Below, in pieces: positions 34,372-42,470 of a stretch of DNA of 64,000 nucleotides (position 1 is its first letter; the number at the start of each line of letters is the position of its first letter). The DNA is taken from the NCBI RefSeq assembly GCF_949820605.1, contig NZ_CATKVU010000006.1:1162501-1226500 (forward strand). Reading direction: 5' to 3'. Source of the stretch: Segatella copri (lineage in GTDB: Bacteria > Bacteroidota > Bacteroidia > Bacteroidales > Bacteroidaceae). Below the pieces are notes generated by a model, which saw nothing but the letters and a program-made list of their open reading frames with translations, made no database searches and was not told the origin of the DNA. Both the position numbers and the translations under genes were made by a program.

Positions 34372-34688
34372 ATGAATTTTCCTGAAATATATTCAGCAAC
34401 AGGCATGATGGAGCTAATTCTGAAAATCGGCTTTCTCCCTCTTCTTGATAGTGGCATTGAAGGATTCTCTGCCGAAGACATCGTGGCAGAGGATGCCGAT
34501 ATGCAACTTTCCCTGAAGGCGGTTGGGACTGGCCGCTGGTCAATACTCCCGAAGAGCTCTATGGCAGGGAGACTTGCCAATGCAACCGAACTCCCGAAGA
34601 GTCTTATCAGAGGAATTTCGAGCATCTGAAAGAAATCCTGCCTGATGCCTCGGATAAACAAATCATTAAATTAATAGGAGAAAAATAA
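34372..34688 (+). pseudogene. AlkZ-related protein remnant, internal deletion and frameshift
   Basis: The first ~42 codons (MNFPEIYSATGMMELILKIG, then GIEGFSAEDIVAED) read as the N-terminus of AlkZ-related proteins. At about 34495 the frame shifts by one and continues CRYATFPEGGWDWPLVNTPE, LYGRETCQCNRTPEESYQRN, FEHLKEILPDASDKQI, which resembles their C-terminus, to a stop at 34686-34688. The central winged-helix part is gone. The assignment rests on remembered family sequence, so the name is tentative; the frameshift and deletion are the firmer observation. Confidence 0.5.
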
Positions 34689-34708
34689 TCAAATTAATTA
34701 GAATAAAA

Positions 34709-35224
34709 ATGAGAAAGAAATCAAGAGCAATGGATAGTGAGTGGGCATTGGAAGTAATGCACAAGGCTCCGTATATAACGGTCAGTTTTATTGACGAAGA
34801 AGGCAAGCCTTATGGTTTACCCCTGTCACTCGCATCAGATGATGATGTGAACTGGTATTTTCATGGTGCCTTGGAAGGCAAAAAGTTGGAGGCAATCAAG
34901 GCTCATCCCGAGGTCTGCCTTTCAGCCGTAACCCGTTGTGCGCCTACAGTTGGTCCGAAGGACGGCAGTTTCACCCTGCAATTCAAATCAGCCATTGCAT
35001 TCGGCAAGGCAGAAATCGTGACCGAAGATGCAGAGAAGATTCATGGTCTCCGACTAATCTGTGAACGTTTCCTTCCTCAACACATGGATGCTTTCGACCA
35101 GAGCATCGCCCGTTCCCTTTCACGCACGGCTGTAGTTCACATCACACTTACTGAGCCACCAACCGGCAAGCGCAAGCAGTATGATAAAGAAGGCGTGGAA
35201 ATGAAATATGGAAGAATGGAATAA
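34709..35224 (+). CDS. Pyridoxamine 5'-phosphate oxidase-family (split-barrel flavin-binding) protein
   Basis: 171 aa. It has the FMN-binding split-barrel pattern of NimA/PPOX-like proteins: YITVSFIDEEGKPYGLPLSL at about 25-44, VNWYFHGALEGKKLEAIKAH (about 51-70), and a later FKSAIAFGKAEIVTED segment. Such proteins bind FMN (or F420/heme) and some reduce nitro compounds; the activity here is unknown. It appears intact. Its last 137 bp are repeated at 40849-40985. Confidence 0.82.
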   Translation: MRKKSRAMDSEWALEVMHKAPYITVSFIDEEGKPYGLPLSLASDDDVNWYFHGALEGKKLEAIKAHPEVCLSAVTRCAPTVGPKDGSFTLQFKSAIAFGKAEIVTEDAEKIHGLRLICERFLPQHMDAFDQSIARSLSRTAVVHITLTEPPTGKRKQYDKEGVEMKYGRME

Positions 35225-35348
35225 AGAGGCAATTGCTCCTTCTATGTTGCATTAACGAGAAGTTTTCTATAGGGGGGCTGAGTAGTCGCAATGTATGTTA
35301 AATCCAGTAAATCTTGTTAAAAAAATCGGCTATTAACTCGTATGTTTA

Positions 35349-35356
35349 TACCTTTG
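35349..35356 (+). promoter_or_regulatory. -7 element of kup
   Basis: TACCTTTG followed by C, 34 bp ahead of the kup ATG; the -33 is weak. Confidence 0.5.
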
Positions 35357-35389
35357 CACGCAATTTTTAATAAGGATAACTCATAAAAT

Positions 35390-37372
35390 ATGAGAGAAAA
35401 TATAAAAAGTGCAGCAATCTGCACACATCAAGTAGGCTTTTGGGGATTGCTCATCACTTTGGGCATCGTGTTCGGGGACATCGGTACTTCACCACTCTAT
35501 GTGATGAAGGCAATTCTCCACACAGGAGAAGCTATCAACGAAAGTACTATTCTGGGCGCACTGTCCTGCATCATCTGGACACTCACCCTTCAAACCACCT
35601 TTAAATATGTATGTGTGGCGCTACGTGCTGACAACAATGGCGAAGGAGGCATACTCGCCCTCTACGCTCTGTTGCGCAAGCATAAGAGAAGATGGATTTA
35701 CATTCTGGCCATCATTGGTGCCAGTACGCTGCTGGCAGACGGAATCATCACCCCTGCAATCACGGTTACCACAGCCATCGAAGGACTCGAAACCATCAGT
35801 CCGCATCTGCCTGTCATTCCCATCACACTTGCCATCATCAGCGTCATCTTCTTCGTGCAGCAGTTTGGCACAGAAAGCATAGGCAAGTCGTTTGGAGTTT
35901 TCATGCTGCTTTGGTTCCTGCTGCTGGGTGTGGTGGGAGCTTTCAATATCGCTTCTTCTCCGCTGATACTGAAGGCTTTCAATCCTTATTATGCCATCAT
36001 CCTTTTGGCAAAATCACCAGAATGGTTCTTGATTCTAGGAGCGGTTTTCCTCTGTACTACTGGTGCAGAGGCGCTTTATTCCGACCTGGGTCACTGTGGC
36101 AGAAAGAACATCACTATCAGCTGGGCGTTTGTAAAGACCATGCTCATTCTCAACTATCTGGGACAGGGAGCATGGATACTGAACCATGTGGATAAAGCTT
36201 TGTCAGTCAATCCGTTCTACTCCATCATGCCGCAGAGCATGCTGATTTTCGCCGTCATCATGGCCACGGGTGCAGCCATCGTGGCGAGTCAGGCACTCAT
36301 CAGTGGAACTTTCTCCATACTGAGCGAAGCTATGAACCTGCATTTCTGGCCGCGCATGCGAATCAAGCACCCTACCCATGTAAAGGGACAGCTGTTTATC
36401 CCGATGATTAACCTTGCCATGTACATCGGTGTGGTTCTCATCATCCTGCTGTTTCGCGACTCCTCGCACATGGAGGCAGCCTATGGTCTCGCCATTACCA
36501 TCACGATGCTGATGACTACCCTGCTGCTTGGTTTCTACCTGAGAACCAAGGGGGTAGCTCGCCTCTTCACGCTGATGTTTATGGGCGCATACTGCTCCAT
36601 CGAAGGAGTCTTCCTTGCAGCCAATCTATCAAAGTTTCTCGCAGGAGGATGGTGTACGATGCTTATAGGCGGAATCCTGTTTCTGATGATGTATGTGTGG
36701 GTTCGCGCCATGAAGATACGCCGCCAATACATCAGCTCTAAACCGCTGGATGAGTATTACAAGATTATCTCCGACATCAAGACCGACGAGAGCATCCCTA
36801 AATACGCATCCAATCTTGTCTACGTAAATCATGCCGATAAGGAAGGCACCGTGGATGATAAACTGCTCTACTCCATCATCAACAAGCAGCCGAAACGAGC
36901 TGACCATTACTGGCTTATAAACATGGAGTTTGTGGACACTCCTGACACGCTGGAATACAGTTGCGAAACCCTGGTGCCTGACACTCTCTACAGTGTAACT
37001 ATGCACATAGGTTTCCGCATAGAACCTCGGGTAAGTCTCTATTTGCGACAAGTTGTGGAAGACCTGGTGGCCGATGGTAAGGTAGATTTGAGAAGTACAT
37101 ATCCTTCTCTGCGGAAAAACGGAATTTCTGGTGACTTCCGATTCATCATTATCCACCGCGTTTATTACCCGGAGAGTTCTTGTAACCGTCAACAGAATTT
37201 ACTGATGAGCATCTACGCTCTCATCAGCAAGATTGGCATTGACGAGCCGAAGGCATTGGGTCTCGACACATCTATGGTAGCAGTGGAACGTGTGCCGCTC
37301 ATCATCAACCATCGTAACAGAAGCAGCAGACGTATCGTCCAGAAGACGGATGACCAGATAATGGATTTATAG
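35390..37372 (+). CDS. kup: KUP/HAK-family potassium uptake permease
   Basis: 660 aa with about twelve membrane helices and a cytoplasmic C-terminal domain from about 450. The family signature GIVFGDIGTSPLYVMKA lies in the first helix (about 25-41), with GGILALYAL (about 85-93), and GAEALYSDLGHCGRKNI (about 225-241). KUP proteins import K+ with protons across the inner membrane. The length is typical. It lies 42 bp before the giant glycan-enzyme fusion; the pair is bracketed by direct repeats of the split-barrel gene's 3' end. Confidence 0.94.
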   Translation: MRENIKSAAICTHQVGFWGLLITLGIVFGDIGTSPLYVMKAILHTGEAINESTILGALSCIIWTLTLQTTFKYVCVALRADNNGEGGILALYALLRKHKRRWIYILAIIGASTLLADGIITPAITVTTAIEGLETISPHLPVIPITLAIISVIFFVQQFGTESIGKSFGVFMLLWFLLLGVVGAFNIASSPLILKAFNPYYAIILLAKSPEWFLILGAVFLCTTGAEALYSDLGHCGRKNITISWAFVKTMLILNYLGQGAWILNHVDKALSVNPFYSIMPQSMLIFAVIMATGAAIVASQALISGTFSILSEAMNLHFWPRMRIKHPTHVKGQLFIPMINLAMYIGVVLIILLFRDSSHMEAAYGLAITITMLMTTLLLGFYLRTKGVARLFTLMFMGAYCSIEGVFLAANLSKFLAGGWCTMLIGGILFLMMYVWVRAMKIRRQYISSKPLDEYYKIISDIKTDESIPKYASNLVYVNHADKEGTVDDKLLYSIINKQPKRADHYWLINMEFVDTPDTLEYSCETLVPDTLYSVTMHIGFRIEPRVSLYLRQVVEDLVADGKVDLRSTYPSLRKNGISGDFRFIIIHRVYYPESSCNRQQNLLMSIYALISKIGIDEPKALGLDTSMVAVERVPLIINHRNRSSRRIVQKTDDQIMDL

Positions 37373-37414
37373 CATAAAACAAAAGGACAGAATGTTTCAA
37401 AATATATTCAGGAT

Positions 37415-40400
37415 ATGGATAAGCAGATTTTTCAAACAGACTCACGTTCTCGCTGGAAAAAGTTCCAGTGGAGCATGAGAGTTATCGGGGCAATCATCGT
37501 ATTGTTCATCATCGTATTTCTAACTTTATTCGCATTGGAAGGCAGTCCGAAGATTCCTTTCGTGCACGACTATCACAAGGTGATGACCGCAGAAAAGCCA
37601 CTCATGCGCAACAATGAGACGGCAAAGGAATACAAGTCGTTCCGCCGCTTCTTCCATGAGAAGAAGATGCACAACAACTATGCCGAGGCCTCGATAAGAA
37701 AGACCCGTTTTACAGGAAAAAGGGACCAACTCACCGAGAAATATTTCAGAGAGTGGAACGATCCGCGCATGGGAATCCGAGCTGCATGGTATGTAAACTG
37801 GGACAAGCGATCACTGCTTTCACTGAAGCGCAACATCAGTCACATCAACCTGCTCATGGGCGAATGGCTGTTCATCAATCCGAAAACCGGAGTGCTCAAT
37901 ACTCAGGTAGATAAGAAAGCCCTTCGCCTGGCGCAGAAGGCAGGCGTGCCCGTAATGGCGATGCTTACCAACAACTATGGCGAAGACTTCAGAAGCGAAG
38001 CCATCGGCAGTATCATGAAGGATGCAGGCAGGAGAAAACTGTTTACGGAAAAACTTCTCAATGCCTGCCGTAAGTACAATTTTTGCGGAATCAACATCGA
38101 CCTGGAAGACCTGCAGATAAACGACAACGCCCTGCTCACCACCTTTGTGAGCGAACTGTCGGCAGTCTTCCATAAGGAAGGACTCTATGTTACTCAGGAT
38201 GTAGCTCCATTCAATGAAGACTACGACATGGAGCAGCTCGCCAAGTGCAACGACTATCTCTTCCTGATGGCGTACGACGAGCACAACTCAGCAAGCAAGC
38301 CGGGCGATGTATGCTCGCAGCAGTTTGTAGAACGTGCCACCGACTGGGCGGCACGCAATATTCCCAACGATAAACTCGTTCTGGGACTGGCAGCCTATGG
38401 CTACGACTGGTGCGAGGACAAACAGGGAGAAACCGTAACCTTCAACCAAGCCGTAGCCTCTGCTTTGAACGCTGGTGCTCCGATAGACTTCAACGAAGAT
38501 TCATACAATCTGAACTTCTCATATATAGATGACAACAACAAGCTCCATCAGGTTTATCTCACTGATGCTGCCACCTCCTATAATATCATGCGCTTTGGGG
38601 CAGAATACCATCTTGCCGGATTCAGCGTGTGGCGACTGGGCACAGAAGATTCCCGTATATGGAACTTCTACGGCAAGGACATGAGTTACGAAAACACATC
38701 CAACTGGAACCTGCAGAAACTGCTCCAGATAAGAAGTCTGGACGATGTGAATTTCGTGGGCAACGGAGAGGTGCTGCAGGTGGAGTCGGAACCGCAGCCG
38801 GGCTATATATCCATCGTGAAAGACAAGGATGACGGACTTGTTGCCAATGAAATATACCGCAAACTGCCATCCAATTATACTGTAACAAAAATCGGTCGCT
38901 GCCACGCCAAAGACCTCGTTATCACCTTCGATGATGGTCCCGACAGCAAATGGACTCCCCAGGTGCTCAGTATTCTGAAGGAACACCACGTACCTGCAGC
39001 ATTCTTCATGGTAGGTCTGCAGATGGAGAAGAACCTGCCCCTTGTGAGGAAGGTGTATGAAGCCGGGCACACCATCGGCAACCACACCTTTACCCATCAC
39101 AACGTGATAGAGAACTCCGACGACCGCACCTATGCAGAGCTGAAGCTCACGCGAATGCTGATAGAGAGCATAACCGGGCATAGCACCATTCTGTTTCGTG
39201 CCCCATACAACGCCGACAGCGACCCAACCCAGCATGAGGAAATAGAGCCGATGATTCTTGCTTCACGCCGCAACTACCTGATGGTTGGCGAAAGCATCGA
39301 CCCTAACGATTGGAAGCCGGGCGTAACAGCCGACCAGATTTACCAGCGTGTTACCGATGGCGTACACCATGAAGACGGTCACATCATCCTGCTCCACGAT
39401 GCTGGCGGTGTCACCCGCAAGGCAACCATACAGGCCCTGCCGCGCATCATCACCACCCTGCAGAAAGAAGGCTATCGCTTCATCTCGCTGGAGGAATATC
39501 TGGGGATGAAACGCGAGACGCTGATGCCTACGATACAGAAAGGAAAGGCTTACTATGCAATGCAGATGAACCTCACACTGGCAGAATTCATCTACCATCT
39601 GAGCGATTTCATCACCGCACTCTTCCTCGTATTCCTCGTCCTCGGATTTATGCGACTCATATTCATGTATGGTCTTGTCATCAAGGAAAAACGAATAGAA
39701 CGCAGACGCAATTATGATAATCTCGGCAAGGAGAACATGCCTAAGGTTTCCATTATTGTACCAGCCTATAACGAGGAGGTAAACGTAGTAAACACGATTT
39801 ACAATCTGATTGAGCAAGATTACCCGTTGTTCGATATCGTAGCCGTGGACGATGGAAGCAAAGACCATACTCTTGCAAGACTAAAAGAGAAATTCGGCAA
39901 TCATCCGAAGGTGGCAATCTTCACCAAGCCTAATGGAGGCAAGGCGGCAGCCCTGAACTTCGGATTGAGCCACACAGATGCCGACTTCGTAGTATGTATA
40001 GATGCTGATACGCAACTGCGCCATGATGCCCTGAGCAAGCTGATGAGACACTTTGCTGCCGACAAGGAGAAACGTGTGGGAGCCGTTGCCGGCAACGTGA
40101 AGGTGGGCAACTGCCGCAACATGCTCACCAACTGGCAGGCAATAGAGTATATCACCTCTCAGAACTTCGACAGAATGGCCTACTCTGCCATCAACGCCAT
40201 CACCGTGGTGCCTGGTGCCATCGGAGCGTTCCGCAAGGAAGCCATGGAGAAAGCCGGATATTTCACAACCGACACTCTTGCTGAAGACTGCGACCTGACG
40301 ATGCGCATCATCGAGGCAGGCTATGTTATCGAGAACGAAAACCATGCTGTAGCGATGACCGAAGCACCCGAAAATATCAGACAGTTTGTAAAGCAGCGCA

Positions 40401-40813
40401 CCCGCTGGTGTTTCGGTGTGATGCAGACTTTCTGGAAACATCGTCGCAACCTCTTCCGCAGCCGTTATAAAGGATTCGGCTTGTGGGCTTTGCCAAATAT
40501 GCTCGTGTTCCAGTACATCATCCCTACGTTCTCGCCGATAGCCGACGTTCTGATGCTGGCAGGACTGTTCTCGGGCAATGCCTGGCAGATATTTATCTAC
40601 TATCTGATTTTCCTGATTGTAGATGCAAGCGTATCCATCATGGCCTTCATCGTGGAAAGGGAATCGTTGTGGACGTTGTTATGGATTATACCGCAGCGCT
40701 TCTTCTATCGCTGGATCATGTACTATGTGATTTTCAAGAGTTATTTCAAGGCCATCAAGGGAGAACTGCAGCAGTGGGGCGTACTGAAGAGAACGGGAAA
40801 TGTAAAAATATGA
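37415..40813 (+). CDS. Trifunctional membrane protein: GH18 - polysaccharide deacetylase - GT2 glycosyltransferase
   Basis: 1132 aa. TM1 near 24-44. Then a GH18-type barrel (about 115-430) with GINIDLEDL as the catalytic DxxDxDxE-like strand, Glu in place and the first Asp replaced by Asn. Next a CE4 polysaccharide-deacetylase domain (about 490-700): LVITFDDGPDSKWTP, HTIGNHTFTHH, FRAPYN. Then TM segments near 725-755 and a GT2 domain (about 770-1010): VSIIVPAYNEE, VDDGSKDH, CIDADTQL, LAEDCDLTMR and QRTRW. Three or so TM helices end the chain. The GT2 part resembles PgaC/chitin- and hyaluronan-synthase-type processive enzymes, so a beta-linked N-acetylhexosamine polymer made inside and trimmed/deacetylated outside is a fair inference. 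Confidence 0.88.
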   Translation: MDKQIFQTDSRSRWKKFQWSMRVIGAIIVLFIIVFLTLFALEGSPKIPFVHDYHKVMTAEKPLMRNNETAKEYKSFRRFFHEKKMHNNYAEASIRKTRFTGKRDQLTEKYFREWNDPRMGIRAAWYVNWDKRSLLSLKRNISHINLLMGEWLFINPKTGVLNTQVDKKALRLAQKAGVPVMAMLTNNYGEDFRSEAIGSIMKDAGRRKLFTEKLLNACRKYNFCGINIDLEDLQINDNALLTTFVSELSAVFHKEGLYVTQDVAPFNEDYDMEQLAKCNDYLFLMAYDEHNSASKPGDVCSQQFVERATDWAARNIPNDKLVLGLAAYGYDWCEDKQGETVTFNQAVASALNAGAPIDFNEDSYNLNFSYIDDNNKLHQVYLTDAATSYNIMRFGAEYHLAGFSVWRLGTEDSRIWNFYGKDMSYENTSNWNLQKLLQIRSLDDVNFVGNGEVLQVESEPQPGYISIVKDKDDGLVANEIYRKLPSNYTVTKIGRCHAKDLVITFDDGPDSKWTPQVLSILKEHHVPAAFFMVGLQMEKNLPLVRKVYEAGHTIGNHTFTHHNVIENSDDRTYAELKLTRMLIESITGHSTILFRAPYNADSDPTQHEEIEPMILASRRNYLMVGESIDPNDWKPGVTADQIYQRVTDGVHHEDGHIILLHDAGGVTRKATIQALPRIITTLQKEGYRFISLEEYLGMKRETLMPTIQKGKAYYAMQMNLTLAEFIYHLSDFITALFLVFLVLGFMRLIFMYGLVIKEKRIERRRNYDNLGKENMPKVSIIVPAYNEEVNVVNTIYNLIEQDYPLFDIVAVDDGSKDHTLARLKEKFGNHPKVAIFTKPNGGKAAALNFGLSHTDADFVVCIDADTQLRHDALSKLMRHFAADKEKRVGAVAGNVKVGNCRNMLTNWQAIEYITSQNFDRMAYSAINAITVVPGAIGAFRKEAMEKAGYFTTDTLAEDCDLTMRIIEAGYVIENENHAVAMTEAPENIRQFVKQRTRWCFGVMQTFWKHRRNLFRSRYKGFGLWALPNMLVFQYIIPTFSPIADVLMLAGLFSGNAWQIFIYYLIFLIVDASVSIMAFIVERESLWTLLWIIPQRFFYRWIMYYVIFKSYFKAIKGELQQWGVLKRTGNVKI

Positions 40814-40848
40814 AACAGCCAAAAATCACTCTTACAGGGATCCTAGCC

Positions 40849-40985
40849 ATGCTTTCGACCAGAGCATCGCACGTTCCCTTTCACGCACGGCTGTAGTTCG
40901 CATCACATTTACTGAGCCACCAACCGGCAAGCGCTAGCAGTATGATAAGGAGGGCGTGGAGATGAAATATGGCAGATTGGGATAA
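40849..40985 (+). pseudogene. 3' fragment of the split-barrel gene (second copy)
   Basis: 137 bp align without gaps to 35088-35224, the last part of the split-barrel protein gene, with ten differences (about 93% identical). One turns a Lys codon into TAG (CGCAAGCAG to CGCTAGCAG), so the reading frame is closed; both copies end MKYG. It lies 36 bp after the GH18-CE4-GT2 gene. Confidence 0.88.
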
Positions 40986-41417
40986 ATTCGGCAATCGACG
41001 GATGATTCCAACAGGGGAAAGTATTGTCTTTTTGAGCAAGGACGGAAGTGTCTTCACAAAGATGAAATCTCCATTTTCCAAGGCTCCTTTAGAACAATCT
41101 CATCCGGAGGATATTATCCACGAGCATCTGATACACAACATGTTATTTCCTGGTACCAGTACAGGTTCATCGGAATTTCAGAAGATATCAAAGGAATCAG
41201 AATCGTCTTGCAGCAAAAGAACATATCATCTATGTTTAGAGTTCCTACCCCCAAAATGATAGACGACTATCTCCGAAATGAATTGGGATTAACTAAGGAA
41301 GGCAAGTATTTCTATGGTAATGAATATTTGGCAATAACGGATATTTCGAATCTTAGTGACAATGTTCTTTGCGACGAAATGGAAAGTTATTTTTCATTGA
41401 TCCCATCATCAGATTGA
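40969..41417 (+). pseudogene. Frameshifted ORF, possibly a polyvalent-protein kinase-like fragment
   Basis: The first frame (VFLSKDGSVFTKMKSPFS, HPEDIIHEHLIHNMLFPG) stops making sense near 41150. One frame over, the sequence continues WYQYRFIGISEDIKGIRIVL, QQKNISSMFRVPTPKMIDDY, then NELGLTKEGKYFYGNEYLA, to a stop near 41417. Joined, it would be a ~140-residue domain. It recalls the Ser/Thr/Tyr-kinase-like domain found in phage/plasmid polyvalent proteins, but that is low confidence. It starts inside the split-barrel remnant. Confidence 0.5.
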
Positions 41418-41490
41418 AAAGACCTGCTCAAGAAGTATGGGATTATCTCTATAATTCGAGATGTATATAGAGATTGGATGATAAATAATT

Positions 41491-41946
41491 ATGACACAAG
41501 ATACATATACATATTACGTTTGGATAGGTGGCTCATGTGATTATGGCCATAAAGAGCGAGCTGGTGGTGCTGCTGTTGTGATTGAGCATAACGGCAACAT
41601 CATCAGCTGTGATGTAATCAGCGACCTACACACCACTGAGTTCCGCATGATGCTAACCCTTATGGTGAAGGTTATGCAGGAAATACCGGAAAGTTCCGAC
41701 ATTCTCTTCCTGACCAATGCCGCCTATATTCAGAACTTTGACAAGGCTCCAACGGCTAAATCAGCAAATCCGGACTTGATTGTCCAATGCATCAAGGAAA
41801 AGAAAAGGCACAACTCAGTTGGAGTCAAAATCGTGCAATATCACAAGAGTCCACTGCTGATAGAGACCCACGATAGGGCTACAGAAGCAATGGCTAAGAC
41901 AAGGAAGGAGTTTCATCAGAAAAACAAATTGATAACACATTTGTAA
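41491..41946 (+). CDS. RNase H-fold protein with altered catalytic residues
   Basis: 151 aa. The layout recalls RNase HI: VWIGGSCDYGHKERAGGAAVVI (seen as VWIGGS and AGGAAVVI, where active enzymes have DGS), LHTTEFRMMLTLM (Glu kept), ILFLTNAAYI (Asp of SDSxYV changed to Asn), IVQYHKSPLLIETHDRATEA (last Asp kept). Two of the four metal ligands are therefore missing. It could be a pseudo-enzyme or a distant family. It follows the frameshifted ORF and lies near the tRNA gene in a region of debris. Confidence 0.5.
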   Translation: MTQDTYTYYVWIGGSCDYGHKERAGGAAVVIEHNGNIISCDVISDLHTTEFRMMLTLMVKVMQEIPESSDILFLTNAAYIQNFDKAPTAKSANPDLIVQCIKEKKRHNSVGVKIVQYHKSPLLIETHDRATEAMAKTRKEFHQKNKLITHL

Positions 41947-42154
41947 CACACATGGATGATTTCTCAACACGTCAAATTCATAACATATTGATTAACAGCT
42001 ATTTACAAAAAGAGTACATAAAAGAGGAATAAGTGATAAAATATATTTAAAAACAAAATAGAACAACAGAGGTAAGTGCCTATAAATAAGCAACTTACTA
42101 CCATTGTTCTCCCATGCTAATTTTGTACAAATAAGTTTCATTTTGCTTTTATAG

Positions 42155-42229
42155 TGATTCCGTTGGGGTTCGAACCCAAGACCCACAGCTTAGAAGGCTG
42201 TTGCTCTAATCCAACTGAGCTACGGAACC
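42155..42229 (-). tRNA. tRNA-Arg (TCT)
   Basis: 75 nt on the minus strand. Acceptor GGTTCCG pairs with CGGAATC (one G-U); D arm GCTC...GAGC; anticodon stem ACAGC/GCTGT with loop CTTCTAA, anticodon TCT; T arm CTTGGGTTCGAACCCCAA-type pairing (TTGGG/CCCAA). The discriminator is A and CCA is not encoded. It decodes AGA. Confidence 0.93.
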
Positions 42230-42470
42230 AACACTTTTCAAATCGCAAACCAGCTAACCAATAACGCAATCAGCCACTTTTCTTATTTGCGGCTGCAAAG
42301 GTACATATATTTTTTGAATACACCAAACTTTTTCTCACTTTTTTCTTTTTTTATGCTTAAATATCACAAAAAATAACTACCTTTGCATCCGTTAGGAGCA
42401 AGAAACAGCATTCTGACCCCGAAAGAGAAGAGATTTTTATAACGCATATTCAAACATAAAACATACGCAA
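42230..42470. promoter_or_regulatory. Divergent promoter region of tRNA-Arg and the tricorn-like gene
   Basis: TACCTTTG at 42378-42385 followed by C is a plus-strand -7 element 86 bp ahead of the ATG at 42471. On the other strand GCAAAGGTA at 42295-42303 gives TACCTTTGC, about 66 bp upstream of the tRNA. Confidence 0.6.
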
